Of a stretch of DNA of 64,000 bases, positions 8,981 through 16,894 are shown in pieces (position 1 is the stretch's first letter; each line of letters starts with the position of its first letter). Position numbers and translations under genes: made by a program. This DNA is from DATHZQ01 sp963823505 (lineage in GTDB: Bacteria > Actinomycetota > Acidimicrobiia > Spongiisociales > UBA5794), in assembly GCA_963823505.1 (NCBI GenBank), contig CAWGLY010000005.1:2294001-2358000 (forward strand). The letters run 5' to 3'. The notes beneath the pieces were generated by a model that had not been told where the DNA came from, ran no database searches, and saw only the letters and a list, made by a program, of their open reading frames with translations.

Positions 8981-9700
8981 ATGACTGCACCCACACGCCG
9001 CGAGCGGGTCCGCGCCGCCACCATCGCCGAGATCAAGGAAGCTGCCCTCGCCCAGATCGCAGACGAGGGAGCTGCAGCCCTCTCCATCCGCGCACTGGCG
9101 CGGGCGATCGGGATGAGCGCCGCTGGCCTCTATCGCTACTACGACGGCAGGGACGCCCTCCTGACGGAGCTGATCACCGATGCGTACGCAGAGCTTGCGG
9201 ATGTCGTCGAGGAGGCCACCCGCCCAAGTGGCGCACCGACCTGGGAGCGGTTTGCGGCAGGCGTCCGCGCCTACCGGAGATGGGCGCTCAACCAACCCAA
9301 CCGCTTCCTGTTGATCTTCGGGACGCCCGTACCCGGTTACGCCGCCCCAGAAGGTGGCCCAACCGTGGCGGCCAATCGACGCATGGGGGAAGCGTTCTTC
9401 CGCCTCGCCGCCGAAGCGTGGGCGGCAGGGGAACTCACGGTGGCAGAGACCGCACGGGAACCAACAGAAGGCGAGCGTGCCTTGGCGGCAGAAATCGGTG
9501 CGGTCGCCGGGGGTTTTCCCGCTGCGGCAGTTCCCACGCTCATCGGGGCCTGGGCGCACTGGCACGGCATGGTGATCCTCGAGGTCACCCACCAGCTCGA
9601 CTGGCTGTACGGCGAACCGGCCGAGGCGTTCGTCGAAGGCGAAATCGCCCGCATGCTCACGATGTTGGGGGCGGTTGGGCCGGGGGCGCCCTCGGAATAG
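8981..9700 (+). CDS. TetR/AcrR-family transcriptional regulator
   Basis: This 239-residue regulator has an N-terminal helix-turn-helix (ALARAIGMSAAGLYRYYDGR, about residues 37-56) and a C-terminal domain of the WHG type, with the typical PNRFLLIFGTPVPGY segment. The ATG at 8981 (MTAPTRRERVRAATIAEIK) gives a standard TetR N-terminus. It is transcribed away from the epimerase gene, and the twin palindromes between them suggest it represses that gene and itself. The ligand is unknown. Confidence 0.93.
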   Translation: MTAPTRRERVRAATIAEIKEAALAQIADEGAAALSIRALARAIGMSAAGLYRYYDGRDALLTELITDAYAELADVVEEATRPSGAPTWERFAAGVRAYRRWALNQPNRFLLIFGTPVPGYAAPEGGPTVAANRRMGEAFFRLAAEAWAAGELTVAETAREPTEGERALAAEIGAVAGGFPAAAVPTLIGAWAHWHGMVILEVTHQLDWLYGEPAEAFVEGEIARMLTMLGAVGPGAPSE

Positions 9701-9729
9701 GTCCCTGATCCCGGTAGTTTCCTGGGTAC

Positions 9730-10572
9730 ATGGACGAACGCCTCGACACCACGGTCTGCTACCGACACCCGGACCGCGCCACACGGCTCCGATGCAGCGA
9801 GTGCAACCGCCCGATCTGCGTCGAATGCTCCCACGACGCTGCTGTCGGGCAGAAGTGCCCGGAGTGCGCCAAGCCGCAGGGTCGCTACCGGGTGGTCCAG
9901 GCGCGCAACACGGTCGGGCGCCGGGCCGGCTTCAGCGCCGCACCCGTCACCTACACCTTGATGACGATCTCGGTCGCCATCTTTGCGATCGGATTCCTAT
10001 CCCCAGATGCCGAACTGTGGTTGCTGCGGCACTTCGCCTCGATCAACATCCTCATCGCCCAGGGTGAATGGTGGCGAGTGCTGACGGCGGCGTTCCTGCA
10101 CGGCGGGATCACCCACATCCTCTTCAACATGTACGCCCTGTACCTCTTCGGCCCGCGACTGGAAACGCAGGTGGGGTCGGTGCCTTTTGGGCTGCTGTAC
10201 TTCGCATCGGCGGCGGGTGGTGGCGCCGCGTCGTATCTGTTCGGGCCGCTCGATCAGATAGCCGTTGGAGCATCCGGCGCCATCTTCGGCCTGTTCGGCG
10301 CTTGGCTGTACGCGGCCTACAAGCTGCGGGCAACGCCCGCGGGCCGGTCGATGTTCAACCAGCTCGGCGTGCTCCTCCTCGTCAACCTGGCGTTGCCGCT
10401 GCTGATCCCCAACATCGACTGGCGTGCCCACGTCGGCGGTCTCATCGCGGGTGCGGGCGTCGCTGCGCTGTGGGGGAAGTTCGCCGTCGGTCGTCGCGAC
10501 GTCCTGCAGCGACGCAGCATTCTCGCTGCGCTGGTGCTGGTCGGGCTGATCCTGCTCATCATCTTGGCCTGA
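9730..10572 (+). CDS. Rhomboid-family intramembrane serine protease with zinc-finger N-terminus
   Basis: This 280-residue membrane protein starts with a B-box-like Cys/His cluster (C10, H13, C22, C25, C30, C33, C43, C46) and continues into a rhomboid core. The core has HGGITHILFNMYALYLFG, the GASGAIFGLFG loop with the catalytic Ser at about 182, and the DWRAHVGGLIAG helix with the catalytic His at about 234, plus about six membrane spans. This zinc-finger plus rhomboid layout is common in actinobacteria. The substrate is unknown. It lies 70 bp upstream of purF on the same strand. Confidence 0.93.
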   Translation: MDERLDTTVCYRHPDRATRLRCSECNRPICVECSHDAAVGQKCPECAKPQGRYRVVQARNTVGRRAGFSAAPVTYTLMTISVAIFAIGFLSPDAELWLLRHFASINILIAQGEWWRVLTAAFLHGGITHILFNMYALYLFGPRLETQVGSVPFGLLYFASAAGGGAASYLFGPLDQIAVGASGAIFGLFGAWLYAAYKLRATPAGRSMFNQLGVLLLVNLALPLLIPNIDWRAHVGGLIAGAGVAALWGKFAVGRRDVLQRRSILAALVLVGLILLIILA

Positions 10573-10642
10573 GTCGCACCGCGGCCAGGAGCAAAGCTGA
10601 ACCCGGCGCGACACCGCCCCGGTCGCGGCCTACACTCGCCAT

Positions 10643-12052
10643 GTGGCAAACACGGCCAGTGCCATCGAGCGGCCCGGTGAGGCGTGCGGGGTATTCGGGA
10701 TCTATGGACCCGGCACAGACCCGGCTCGTTTGACGTACTTCGGTCTGTTTGCGCTCCAGCACCGCGGCCAGGAGTCGGCGGGCATCGCTGTCGCCGAGTC
10801 GGACGTGATCACCGTCGTGAAGGACCTCGGGCTCGTGGCCCAGGTCTTCGACGAGCAAACCCTCGCCAGCCTCGATGGTCACATCGCCATCGGCCACACC
10901 CGCTATTCGACGACCGGGTCTTCGGTGTGGGAGAACTCCCAGCCGATCTATCGCCAGGTCGGCGACAACGGCCTCGCCCTCGCTCACAACGGCAACCTCA
11001 CCAACACACGCCGTCTCGCAACGGAGATCGGGAAGCTGTTCGCCACCACCGACTCCGAGTTGATGACCGAGGCGCTGGCAGCATCGATGCGAGGAGGCCT
11101 GTCGTTGGAGAAGGCGGCCCTGGAGACGCTGCCCCGCTTCGAGGGGGCCTTCAGCCTGACCCTCATGGACAAGGACACGCTGGTCGGCGTCCGTGACGCC
11201 CACGGCTTCCGCCCGCTCTGCCTGGGATTGCTCGACGATGCATGGATCATCGCATCCGAGACGGCCGCCCTCGACATCATCGGCGCCCAGTTCGTGCGGG
11301 AGATCGAGCCAGGAGAGATGGTGGTCGTCGACGGTGACGGGCTCCGCAGCCACATGCCGTTCGCCGCGGAGCCGGCACGGATGTGTCTCTTCGAGTTCGT
11401 CTACTTCGCCAGACCCGATTCGCAGCTGTCGGGCAGGAACGTCCATGCCGCCAGGCGCAGGATGGGTTATCGCCTCGCCGAGCAAGCGCCGGTTGCGGCC
11501 GATGTCGTTGTTCCCGTCCCCGAGAGCGGGATCCCCGCCGCCCAGGGTTTCGCCGCCCAGAGCGGGATCCCGTACGCCGACGGGTTGGTGAAGAACCGCT
11601 ACGTCGGACGCACCTTCATCCAACCCGCCCAAGCCATGCGAGACCAGGGCATCCGCATGAAGCTGAACCCGATACCCGAGGAGCTCGACGGGCTGCGCGT
11701 CGTGCTCGTCGACGACTCGATCGTCCGTGGCTCCACCACGCGCCAGCTCGTGCAGATGGTGCGAGAAGCCGGTGCCGCAGAGGTGCACCTGCGCATCTCT
11801 TCGCCTCCCTACAAGTGGCCGTGCTTCTACGGGATGGATACAGGCGATCGCAGCACCCTGCTCGCCGCCGATCGCAACATCGACGAGGTCGGCGAGTTCC
11901 TGGAGGTCGACTCGCTGGCCCATCTCGAGCTCGACGGGCTCATCGAGGCGACGGGGGTTGCCGGAGAGGGCTTCTGCACCGCATGTCTGTCGGGCGAGTA
12001 CCCGACCGATGTCGAGGGTGCGGGAGACAAGTACGTTCTCGAGCGCTCCTGA
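10643..12052 (+). CDS. purF: Amidophosphoribosyltransferase
   Basis: PurF makes phosphoribosylamine from PRPP and glutamine, the first committed step of purine synthesis. The 469-residue protein has the Ntn-hydrolase start EACGVFGIYG with the catalytic Cys at residue 15, so a 14-residue propeptide is probably removed. The PRPP loop VVLVDDSIVRGSTTRQLV is intact. Cysteines in the C-terminal half (CLFEFVYFARPDS, WPCFYGMD, CTACLSGEYP) match the iron-sulfur-cluster type found in Bacillus. The start is GTG 10643; purM follows after 2 bp. Confidence 0.97.
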   Translation: MANTASAIERPGEACGVFGIYGPGTDPARLTYFGLFALQHRGQESAGIAVAESDVITVVKDLGLVAQVFDEQTLASLDGHIAIGHTRYSTTGSSVWENSQPIYRQVGDNGLALAHNGNLTNTRRLATEIGKLFATTDSELMTEALAASMRGGLSLEKAALETLPRFEGAFSLTLMDKDTLVGVRDAHGFRPLCLGLLDDAWIIASETAALDIIGAQFVREIEPGEMVVVDGDGLRSHMPFAAEPARMCLFEFVYFARPDSQLSGRNVHAARRRMGYRLAEQAPVAADVVVPVPESGIPAAQGFAAQSGIPYADGLVKNRYVGRTFIQPAQAMRDQGIRMKLNPIPEELDGLRVVLVDDSIVRGSTTRQLVQMVREAGAAEVHLRISSPPYKWPCFYGMDTGDRSTLLAADRNIDEVGEFLEVDSLAHLELDGLIEATGVAGEGFCTACLSGEYPTDVEGAGDKYVLERS

Positions 12053-12054
12053 AC

Positions 12055-13071
12055 ATGACGTCGTACCGGGATGCCGGAGTCGATCTCGAAGCTGCCGATG
12101 CGGTGGTCGACTCAATCGGCCCGGCCGTCACCGCCACTTGGGGAGATCGGGTCATCGGAGGTTTCGGCGGGTTCGCCGCCGGCATCAAGCTCCCCGCCGG
12201 GTACCGCAAGCCGGTGCTCATGATGTCCACAGACGGGGTGGGCACCAAGGCCGAGGTGGCGCGCCTCGCCGACAACGTCGACGGGCTCGGCTACGACCTC
12301 GTTGCGATGTGCATCGACGATCTGGTGGCTGCCGGAGCCCGCCCCATCGCCATGACGGACTACATCGCGGTGGGTTCGATTGCGGTCGATCGCGTCGGCC
12401 GGCTGGTGCGGTCGATCGCCGACGCCTGTGCGGAAGCCGGGGTCGCGCTCCTGGGTGGCGAAACCGCGGAACATCCTGGCGTCATGGACGCCGACGCCTT
12501 CGATCTCGCTGGGGCCGCGCTCGGTGTCGTGGAAGAGGGGCACCAGCTCGATGGGTCGGCCATCACTCCCGGTGACAAGATCATCGGGGTCGGCTCGCCC
12601 AACCTCCGGTCGAACGGCTTCTCGCTGGTGCGGCGGGTCGTGCTCGGAGCGCTCGACCTCGGTGACGAGCTGCCCGGCACGGGGTCCACCGTGGCGGATG
12701 CTCTCCTGTCCCCTTCGGTGCTCTACACCCCCGCAGTCCTCGGAGTGCTCGAAGTCGTCGCCGTGCACGGGATGGCGCATATCACCGGCGGTGGCCTCCC
12801 CGGCAACGTCCCCAGGATCTTGCCGCAGCACTGCGACGCCCACATCGACACCAATGCCTGGGTGCCCCCCTCCGTGTTTTCCTCGATCCAGCAGCTCGGC
12901 AACATCCCGGCCACGGAGATGTTCCGCACGTTCAACATGGGAATCGGCTTCGTGATCGTGGTCGCCGACCCCGATGTGGCCGGCACGGTCGCCATACTCG
13001 AGTCGCTTGGCCACGAAGCGGCGCCCGTCGGCACGATCGTGGATGGCTCGGGGCAGACCCACCTCGGCTGA
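12055..13071 (+). CDS. purM: AIR synthase (FGAM cyclo-ligase)
   Basis: PurM closes the imidazole ring, converting FGAM to AIR with ATP. The 338-residue protein begins MTSYRDAGVDLEAADAVV and has GGFGGFAAGIKLP, MMSTDGVGTKAEVA, the CIDDLVAAGARP block, LLGGETAEHPGVM and HITGGGLPGNVPRILP. ATG 12055 lies 2 bp after the purF stop, so the two are co-transcribed. Confidence 0.97.
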   Translation: MTSYRDAGVDLEAADAVVDSIGPAVTATWGDRVIGGFGGFAAGIKLPAGYRKPVLMMSTDGVGTKAEVARLADNVDGLGYDLVAMCIDDLVAAGARPIAMTDYIAVGSIAVDRVGRLVRSIADACAEAGVALLGGETAEHPGVMDADAFDLAGAALGVVEEGHQLDGSAITPGDKIIGVGSPNLRSNGFSLVRRVVLGALDLGDELPGTGSTVADALLSPSVLYTPAVLGVLEVVAVHGMAHITGGGLPGNVPRILPQHCDAHIDTNAWVPPSVFSSIQQLGNIPATEMFRTFNMGIGFVIVVADPDVAGTVAILESLGHEAAPVGTIVDGSGQTHLG

Positions 13072-13092
13072 CGGCCACTATCTTGTTGCCTC

Positions 13093-13647
13093 ATGGCACG
13101 TCTCGACATCCTCTTCACCGGGTACGCGGGCGAACGAGTTGCCGGGACGGTGTCGCTGGTACGCGACGCCGGTCTGGTGGCCGTCGTCGATCCCGGCATG
13201 GTCCCCGACAGGGCGGCGATCCTCGACCCGCTGGCCGCCCTCGGCGTGAGCCCCGATGAGGTGACCGACGTGATCCTGTCCCACCACCACCCCGACCACA
13301 CGTGGCACATCGCCCTGTTCCCGAGCGTCCGGGTGCACGACTACTGGGCCGTCTACGAACGGGACATCTGGACCTCACGGCCCGCCGAAGGCGTGCAGCT
13401 CGCCGACGGCGTCCGCCTCATGGAAACCCCCGGCCACACCCGGGAGGACATCACCACGCTGGTGACGACCGATGACGGGGTCACGGCACTGACCCACCTG
13501 TGGTGGCACGCCGAGGCAGCGTCCGACCCGCGGGCCGCCGACACGGAAGCGCTGCACCGGGGCCGCCGCAGGGTGCTTGACGTCGCCTCATCCATCGTGC
13601 CGGGCCACGGTGCGCACTTCGGCGTCGGCCCGGACACGCCTCCCTGA
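13093..13647 (+). CDS. Metallo-beta-lactamase-fold hydrolase
   Basis: This small (184 aa) MBL-fold protein has the metal-binding motif SHHHPDHTWH (HxHxDH type), a later METPGHTRED His and a C-terminal IVPGHGAHF His, enough for a two-metal site. Its length and the ETPGHT / PGHG motifs resemble the MBLAC1-like group. The substrate is not known. It lies 21 bp after purM and 5 bp before mobA on the same strand, so it may share the transcript. Confidence 0.85.
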   Translation: MARLDILFTGYAGERVAGTVSLVRDAGLVAVVDPGMVPDRAAILDPLAALGVSPDEVTDVILSHHHPDHTWHIALFPSVRVHDYWAVYERDIWTSRPAEGVQLADGVRLMETPGHTREDITTLVTTDDGVTALTHLWWHAEAASDPRAADTEALHRGRRRVLDVASSIVPGHGAHFGVGPDTPP

Positions 13648-13652
13648 GCCGG

Positions 13653-14252
13653 ATGAGTACCTCTGCCGTCGGCGCCGTCCTGGCGGGCGGGCAGAGCCGC
13701 CGTATGGGCACGGACAAGGCGTCGGAGGCGATCGGCGGCAAGCGCATGATCGACCACGTCGTTGCGGCTGTCACTGCGGCAGGGCTCCGTCCCGTTGTTG
13801 CCGGCGCGCGACGACCCGATGTAGCTGCGACGTTCGTCGCCGACCCGCCCGACGTTGCAGGCCCTGCCGCCGGCCTCGTCGCAGTGATGCGCCGCCACCC
13901 CGGCGCCGCAGTGGTCCTCGTCGGCACCGATCAGCCGTACGTCCGCCCCGAGACGCTGCGCGCCCTCCTCGACACCCCGGGACCGCTCGTTGCTCCACTC
14001 GACGGTCGCAGGCAGACGCTCTGTGCGGTGTACCGGGCCGAGGTACTCCCTGCTCTCGAGCGACTCATCGCCGTGCACGGCAATCCTTCCCTCCAAGCGC
14101 TGTTCGACGACCCTGAGGCGGTCGACGTGTCGGAGAGGACATGGCGATCATGGGGCGAAGACGGAAGGTCGTGGCTGAGCATCGATCTCCTCGCAGGGCT
14201 CACCGCGGCGAGGGCTTCCTGGCCCGATCCACCGCCAACTACGATCCGGTGA
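13653..14252 (+). CDS. mobA: Molybdenum cofactor guanylyltransferase
   Basis: MobA attaches GMP to the molybdenum cofactor to form the dinucleotide form. The 199-residue protein has the nucleotide-binding signature LAGGQSRRMGTDK near residue 10, then IDHVV, and GTDQPYVRPETL at the usual metal-binding Asp position. A molybdenum hydroxylase large subunit lies at 44703-46988, which could be a client, though such enzymes usually carry the cytosine form made by MocA; a MocA-like activity is therefore an alternative. The stop overlaps the next start by one base. Confidence 0.85.
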   Translation: MSTSAVGAVLAGGQSRRMGTDKASEAIGGKRMIDHVVAAVTAAGLRPVVAGARRPDVAATFVADPPDVAGPAAGLVAVMRRHPGAAVVLVGTDQPYVRPETLRALLDTPGPLVAPLDGRRQTLCAVYRAEVLPALERLIAVHGNPSLQALFDDPEAVDVSERTWRSWGEDGRSWLSIDLLAGLTAARASWPDPPPTTIR

Positions 14253-15103
14253 TGACGAACGCGGCTCTCCCCACATCTGAAGTGATCACCGCCGAGCAGC
14301 AGGGGCATGTCGCCACCGTATGGCTCGACCGGCCGGACAAGCTCAACGCCATGGCACCCGACTTCTGGGTCGACTTCCCAGCCATCATCGGAGCGCTGAG
14401 CGATATCGACGACGTTCGGGTCATCGTCATCGCCGCCAGGGGCAGGGCGTTCACCGTCGGGCTGGATCTGGCGGCTTTCGGGCCGGCGATGGCGAACGGC
14501 GGCCTTCCGGGCACCACCGGCGGCGGGTCGGAGGTAGCCAATCGGATCGGCCTGTACCGGCAGATCAAGCGGATGCAGGAAACCTTCACCTCGCTCGCCG
14601 CCTGCACCAAGCCGGTCATCGCCGCCGTGCATGGCTACTGCATCGGAGCAGGCGTCGATCTGATCACGGCGTGCGACATCCGGTTGTGCTCCGCCGATGC
14701 GGTGTTCTCGGTGCGAGAAACGAAGATTGCGATGGTTGCCGACGTCGGCACGATGCAGCGGCTCCCCAAGATCATCGACCCGGGCGCCGTTGCCGAGCTC
14801 GTCTACACCGGCAAGGACTTCGGAGCGGACGAGGCCAAGGAGATTGGGCTGGTGCGGCGAGTCCTTCCCGACCACGAGTCGGTCTACAAGGACGCCATGG
14901 CGCTTGCCGAGGAGATCGCCGCCAATTCGCCGCTGGCGGTGCAAGGCAGCAAGGCGATCCTGCGCAATGCCGACGGACGCACCATCGCCGAGCAGCTCGA
15001 CTACGTAGCGCTGTGGAACGCCGCCTTCCTGACCTCCAACGACCTCGGCGAAGCCATGCAGGCCTTCCTCGCGAAGCGGCCACCCGACTTCACCGGCTCC
15101 TGA
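14252..15103 (+). CDS. Enoyl-CoA hydratase/isomerase family protein
   Basis: This 283-residue crotonase-fold protein begins MTNAALPTSEVITAEQQG and has the first oxyanion loop RGRAFTVGLDLAAFG and the second block AVHGYCIGAGVDLITACDIR. It carries both DVGTMQRLPKI and GLVRRVL. Pro/Val occupy part of the usual substrate loop, so the exact acyl-CoA cannot be given; the DVG...LPK segment resembles dienoyl-CoA isomerases. ATG 14252 shares one base with the mobA stop; the frame upstream is open but not homologous. Confidence 0.88.
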   Translation: MTNAALPTSEVITAEQQGHVATVWLDRPDKLNAMAPDFWVDFPAIIGALSDIDDVRVIVIAARGRAFTVGLDLAAFGPAMANGGLPGTTGGGSEVANRIGLYRQIKRMQETFTSLAACTKPVIAAVHGYCIGAGVDLITACDIRLCSADAVFSVRETKIAMVADVGTMQRLPKIIDPGAVAELVYTGKDFGADEAKEIGLVRRVLPDHESVYKDAMALAEEIAANSPLAVQGSKAILRNADGRTIAEQLDYVALWNAAFLTSNDLGEAMQAFLAKRPPDFTGS

Positions 15104-15300
15104 GCCCGCCGCGGCACCGAGGACGACCCGTCGACCGGGCGCGCACTCATCCGAGATCGTCCGGGACGCTCCGACTTGTCGTGTGTCACAATGTGACCAT
15201 GAGGACGCCCAGACGAGCCAGACGGCAACTATTCGCCGCTCCCTAGCCGCGGCAGCCACTTCCGCCGTCCCACCACGTGCCGCGCCCATAGGAGACACCA
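15104..15300. other. Intergenic region upstream of the class III aminotransferase
   Basis: These 197 bases separate the crotonase gene from the aminotransferase. A TGTGTCACAATGTGACC stretch near 15181-15197 contains overlapping inverted half-sites (TGTCACA, TGTGACC) that could be a regulator site. No gene or convincing promoter pair was recognised. Confidence 0.3.
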
Positions 15301-16575
15301 ATGTCCGACCTCGTACAACGCCAATCTGCCGTCATGGCCCCCGTCATCGGATTCGACACCGAGATCGAAATCGTTGCGTCTGAAGGATCGTGGGTGATCG
15401 CAGCGGACGGCACCCGATATCTCGACTTCACGTGCGGCATCGCCGTCTCGAACCTCGGCCATCAGCATCCCGTGGTGAAGCAAGCCATCCTCGATCAAGT
15501 CGACCGGGTGTGGCACGCGGGCAGCGTCTTCCGCTACGAGACCATCGTCGCTGCGGCGGAACGGCTGAACGGCGTGACGCCCGATTCCATCAACAAGTTC
15601 TTCTTCATGAACTCCGGCGCAGAGGCAGTCGAAGGATCGATCAAGCTTGCGAGAAAGACCAGCGGCCGCCAGGGAGTGATCGTCTTCCGGGGCGGCTTCC
15701 ACGGACGGACGATGGGCTCGGTCACCTATACGACGTCGAAGGCGAAATACCGCCAGGGGTACCACCCGCTGGTTGGTTCGGTGTTCGTGACACCGTTCCC
15801 CCGTCCCTTCCGCTGGCGGCTGTCACAGGAAGAGGCAACCACCAGGGCTCTGGACGAGCTGCAGTACTTGTTCAAGCACGAGATCACGCCCGGCGAGGTC
15901 GCGGCGTTTCTCGTCGAGCCCCTCCAAGGTGAAGGCGGGTACTACCCCGCGGGAGCGACGTTCCTGCAAGAACTGCGCAGGCTGGCCGACGAGCACGGCA
16001 TCTTGCTCGTGATCGACGAAGTCCAGACCGGTTTCGGGCGCACCGGCGATTGGTTCACGAGCCAGGTGTACGGCGTGCGGCCAGACGTTCTGGTGATGGG
16101 CAAGGCCATTGCCAACGGCTTGCCACTCTCGGCCGTCGGCGCCAACGCCGAGCTGATCGACACATGGCCGCCCGGGTCTCATGGCACCACGTTTGGCGGC
16201 AACCCGATCTCGTGCGCAGCCGGAGCGGCAACCATCGACGCGTTGGGAGTCGTCGTGCCGCAGGTGCCAAAGCTGTCGGATCACGCATTCGGCCGGCTCA
16301 ACGAACTCAGCGAGCTGCATCGCACCATCGGGGACGTGCGCGGCCTCGGCCTGATGATCGGCGTCGAGTTGGTGGAAGAGGATGGCCACACGCCGTCCAA
16401 AGCGGCGATCGACTACGTCAGGCAACATTGCCAGGAACACCAGATGCTCCTCCTGGCGTGCGGTCCCGACGAGAACATCATCCGGTTCATCCCCCCACTC
16501 AACGTATCCACCGAGGAGCTCGACTTGGGCATCGATCGCATCGCCGATGCGCTCGAAGCCTGGGAACAACGCTAG
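15301..16575 (+). CDS. Class III aminotransferase, 4-aminobutyrate aminotransferase-like
   Basis: This 424-residue PLP enzyme belongs to the ornithine/GABA/acetylornithine aminotransferase group. Visible motifs are FTCGIAVSNLGHQHP, FFMNSGAEAVEGSIKLAR, FRGGFHGRTMGS, LVIDEVQTGFGRTG with the PLP Asp, and VMGKAIANGLPLSA with the Schiff-base Lys. The TTFGGNP block is also intact. Closest functional guess is GabT (4-aminobutyrate to succinate semialdehyde), but specificity within the class cannot be read from motifs alone. A terminator-like hairpin follows at 16589-16619. Confidence 0.92.
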   Translation: MSDLVQRQSAVMAPVIGFDTEIEIVASEGSWVIAADGTRYLDFTCGIAVSNLGHQHPVVKQAILDQVDRVWHAGSVFRYETIVAAAERLNGVTPDSINKFFFMNSGAEAVEGSIKLARKTSGRQGVIVFRGGFHGRTMGSVTYTTSKAKYRQGYHPLVGSVFVTPFPRPFRWRLSQEEATTRALDELQYLFKHEITPGEVAAFLVEPLQGEGGYYPAGATFLQELRRLADEHGILLVIDEVQTGFGRTGDWFTSQVYGVRPDVLVMGKAIANGLPLSAVGANAELIDTWPPGSHGTTFGGNPISCAAGAATIDALGVVVPQVPKLSDHAFGRLNELSELHRTIGDVRGLGLMIGVELVEEDGHTPSKAAIDYVRQHCQEHQMLLLACGPDENIIRFIPPLNVSTEELDLGIDRIADALEAWEQR

Positions 16576-16588
16576 AGAACAACGGAAT

Positions 16589-16619
16589 CGGCCCTGCGGA
16601 GGAGGAACCCGCAGGGCCG
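16589..16619. terminator. Bidirectional terminator hairpin
   Basis: The arms CGGCCCTGCGG and CCGCAGGGCCG form an 11-bp perfect stem with a 9-base loop between two convergent genes. There is no U-run, as is common in high-GC actinobacteria. Confidence 0.7.
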
Positions 16620-16643
16620 GAACCGTGTCGGTAGACCGCCGCT

Positions 16644-16847
16644 TCAGTCCATGGCCCACTCTTCTGTGAACTTCCCGCGAATGCGGGGATAAGAGACGGG
16701 CCGGTGCGTGAAGCACGTGTCGCTCCGGTTGTACCGGCTGACGACGGTCTCGCACTCTGGGCTGGAGCACACCCGTCCCGCCGCGTACACGCGTGGACGG
16801 CGGATGCGAGCTCCAGGGCGTGCCGCCCGGATAGCTGTATCGGCCAT
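16644..16847 (-). CDS. Small conserved Cys/His protein
   Basis: This 67-residue protein contains CSSPECETVVSRYNRSDTC followed by FTHRP, a CxxxxC...C...H pattern that could hold zinc, and ends PRIRGKFTEEWAMD. Similar short actinobacterial proteins with a C-x-C-x-LSRYN-x-D-x-C-x-H pattern are known but unassigned. A strong GGAGGTC ribosome-binding site precedes the ATG, which supports real translation. It begins 48 bp after lnt on the same strand and probably shares its transcript. Confidence 0.75.
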   Translation of the reverse strand: MADTAIRAARPGARIRRPRVYAAGRVCSSPECETVVSRYNRSDTCFTHRPVSYPRIRGKFTEEWAMD

Positions 16848-16894
16848 GTGGACCTCCGCTGGTCTGTCCTACTCCTAATACGGAGGAGACGTCG

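Noticed and set aside
7919..9784. A 621-residue version of the epimerase gene extending across the TetR gene
   Set aside because: The Rossmann motif begins just after ATG 8866, and the upstream part is antisense to the regulator and covers the operators.
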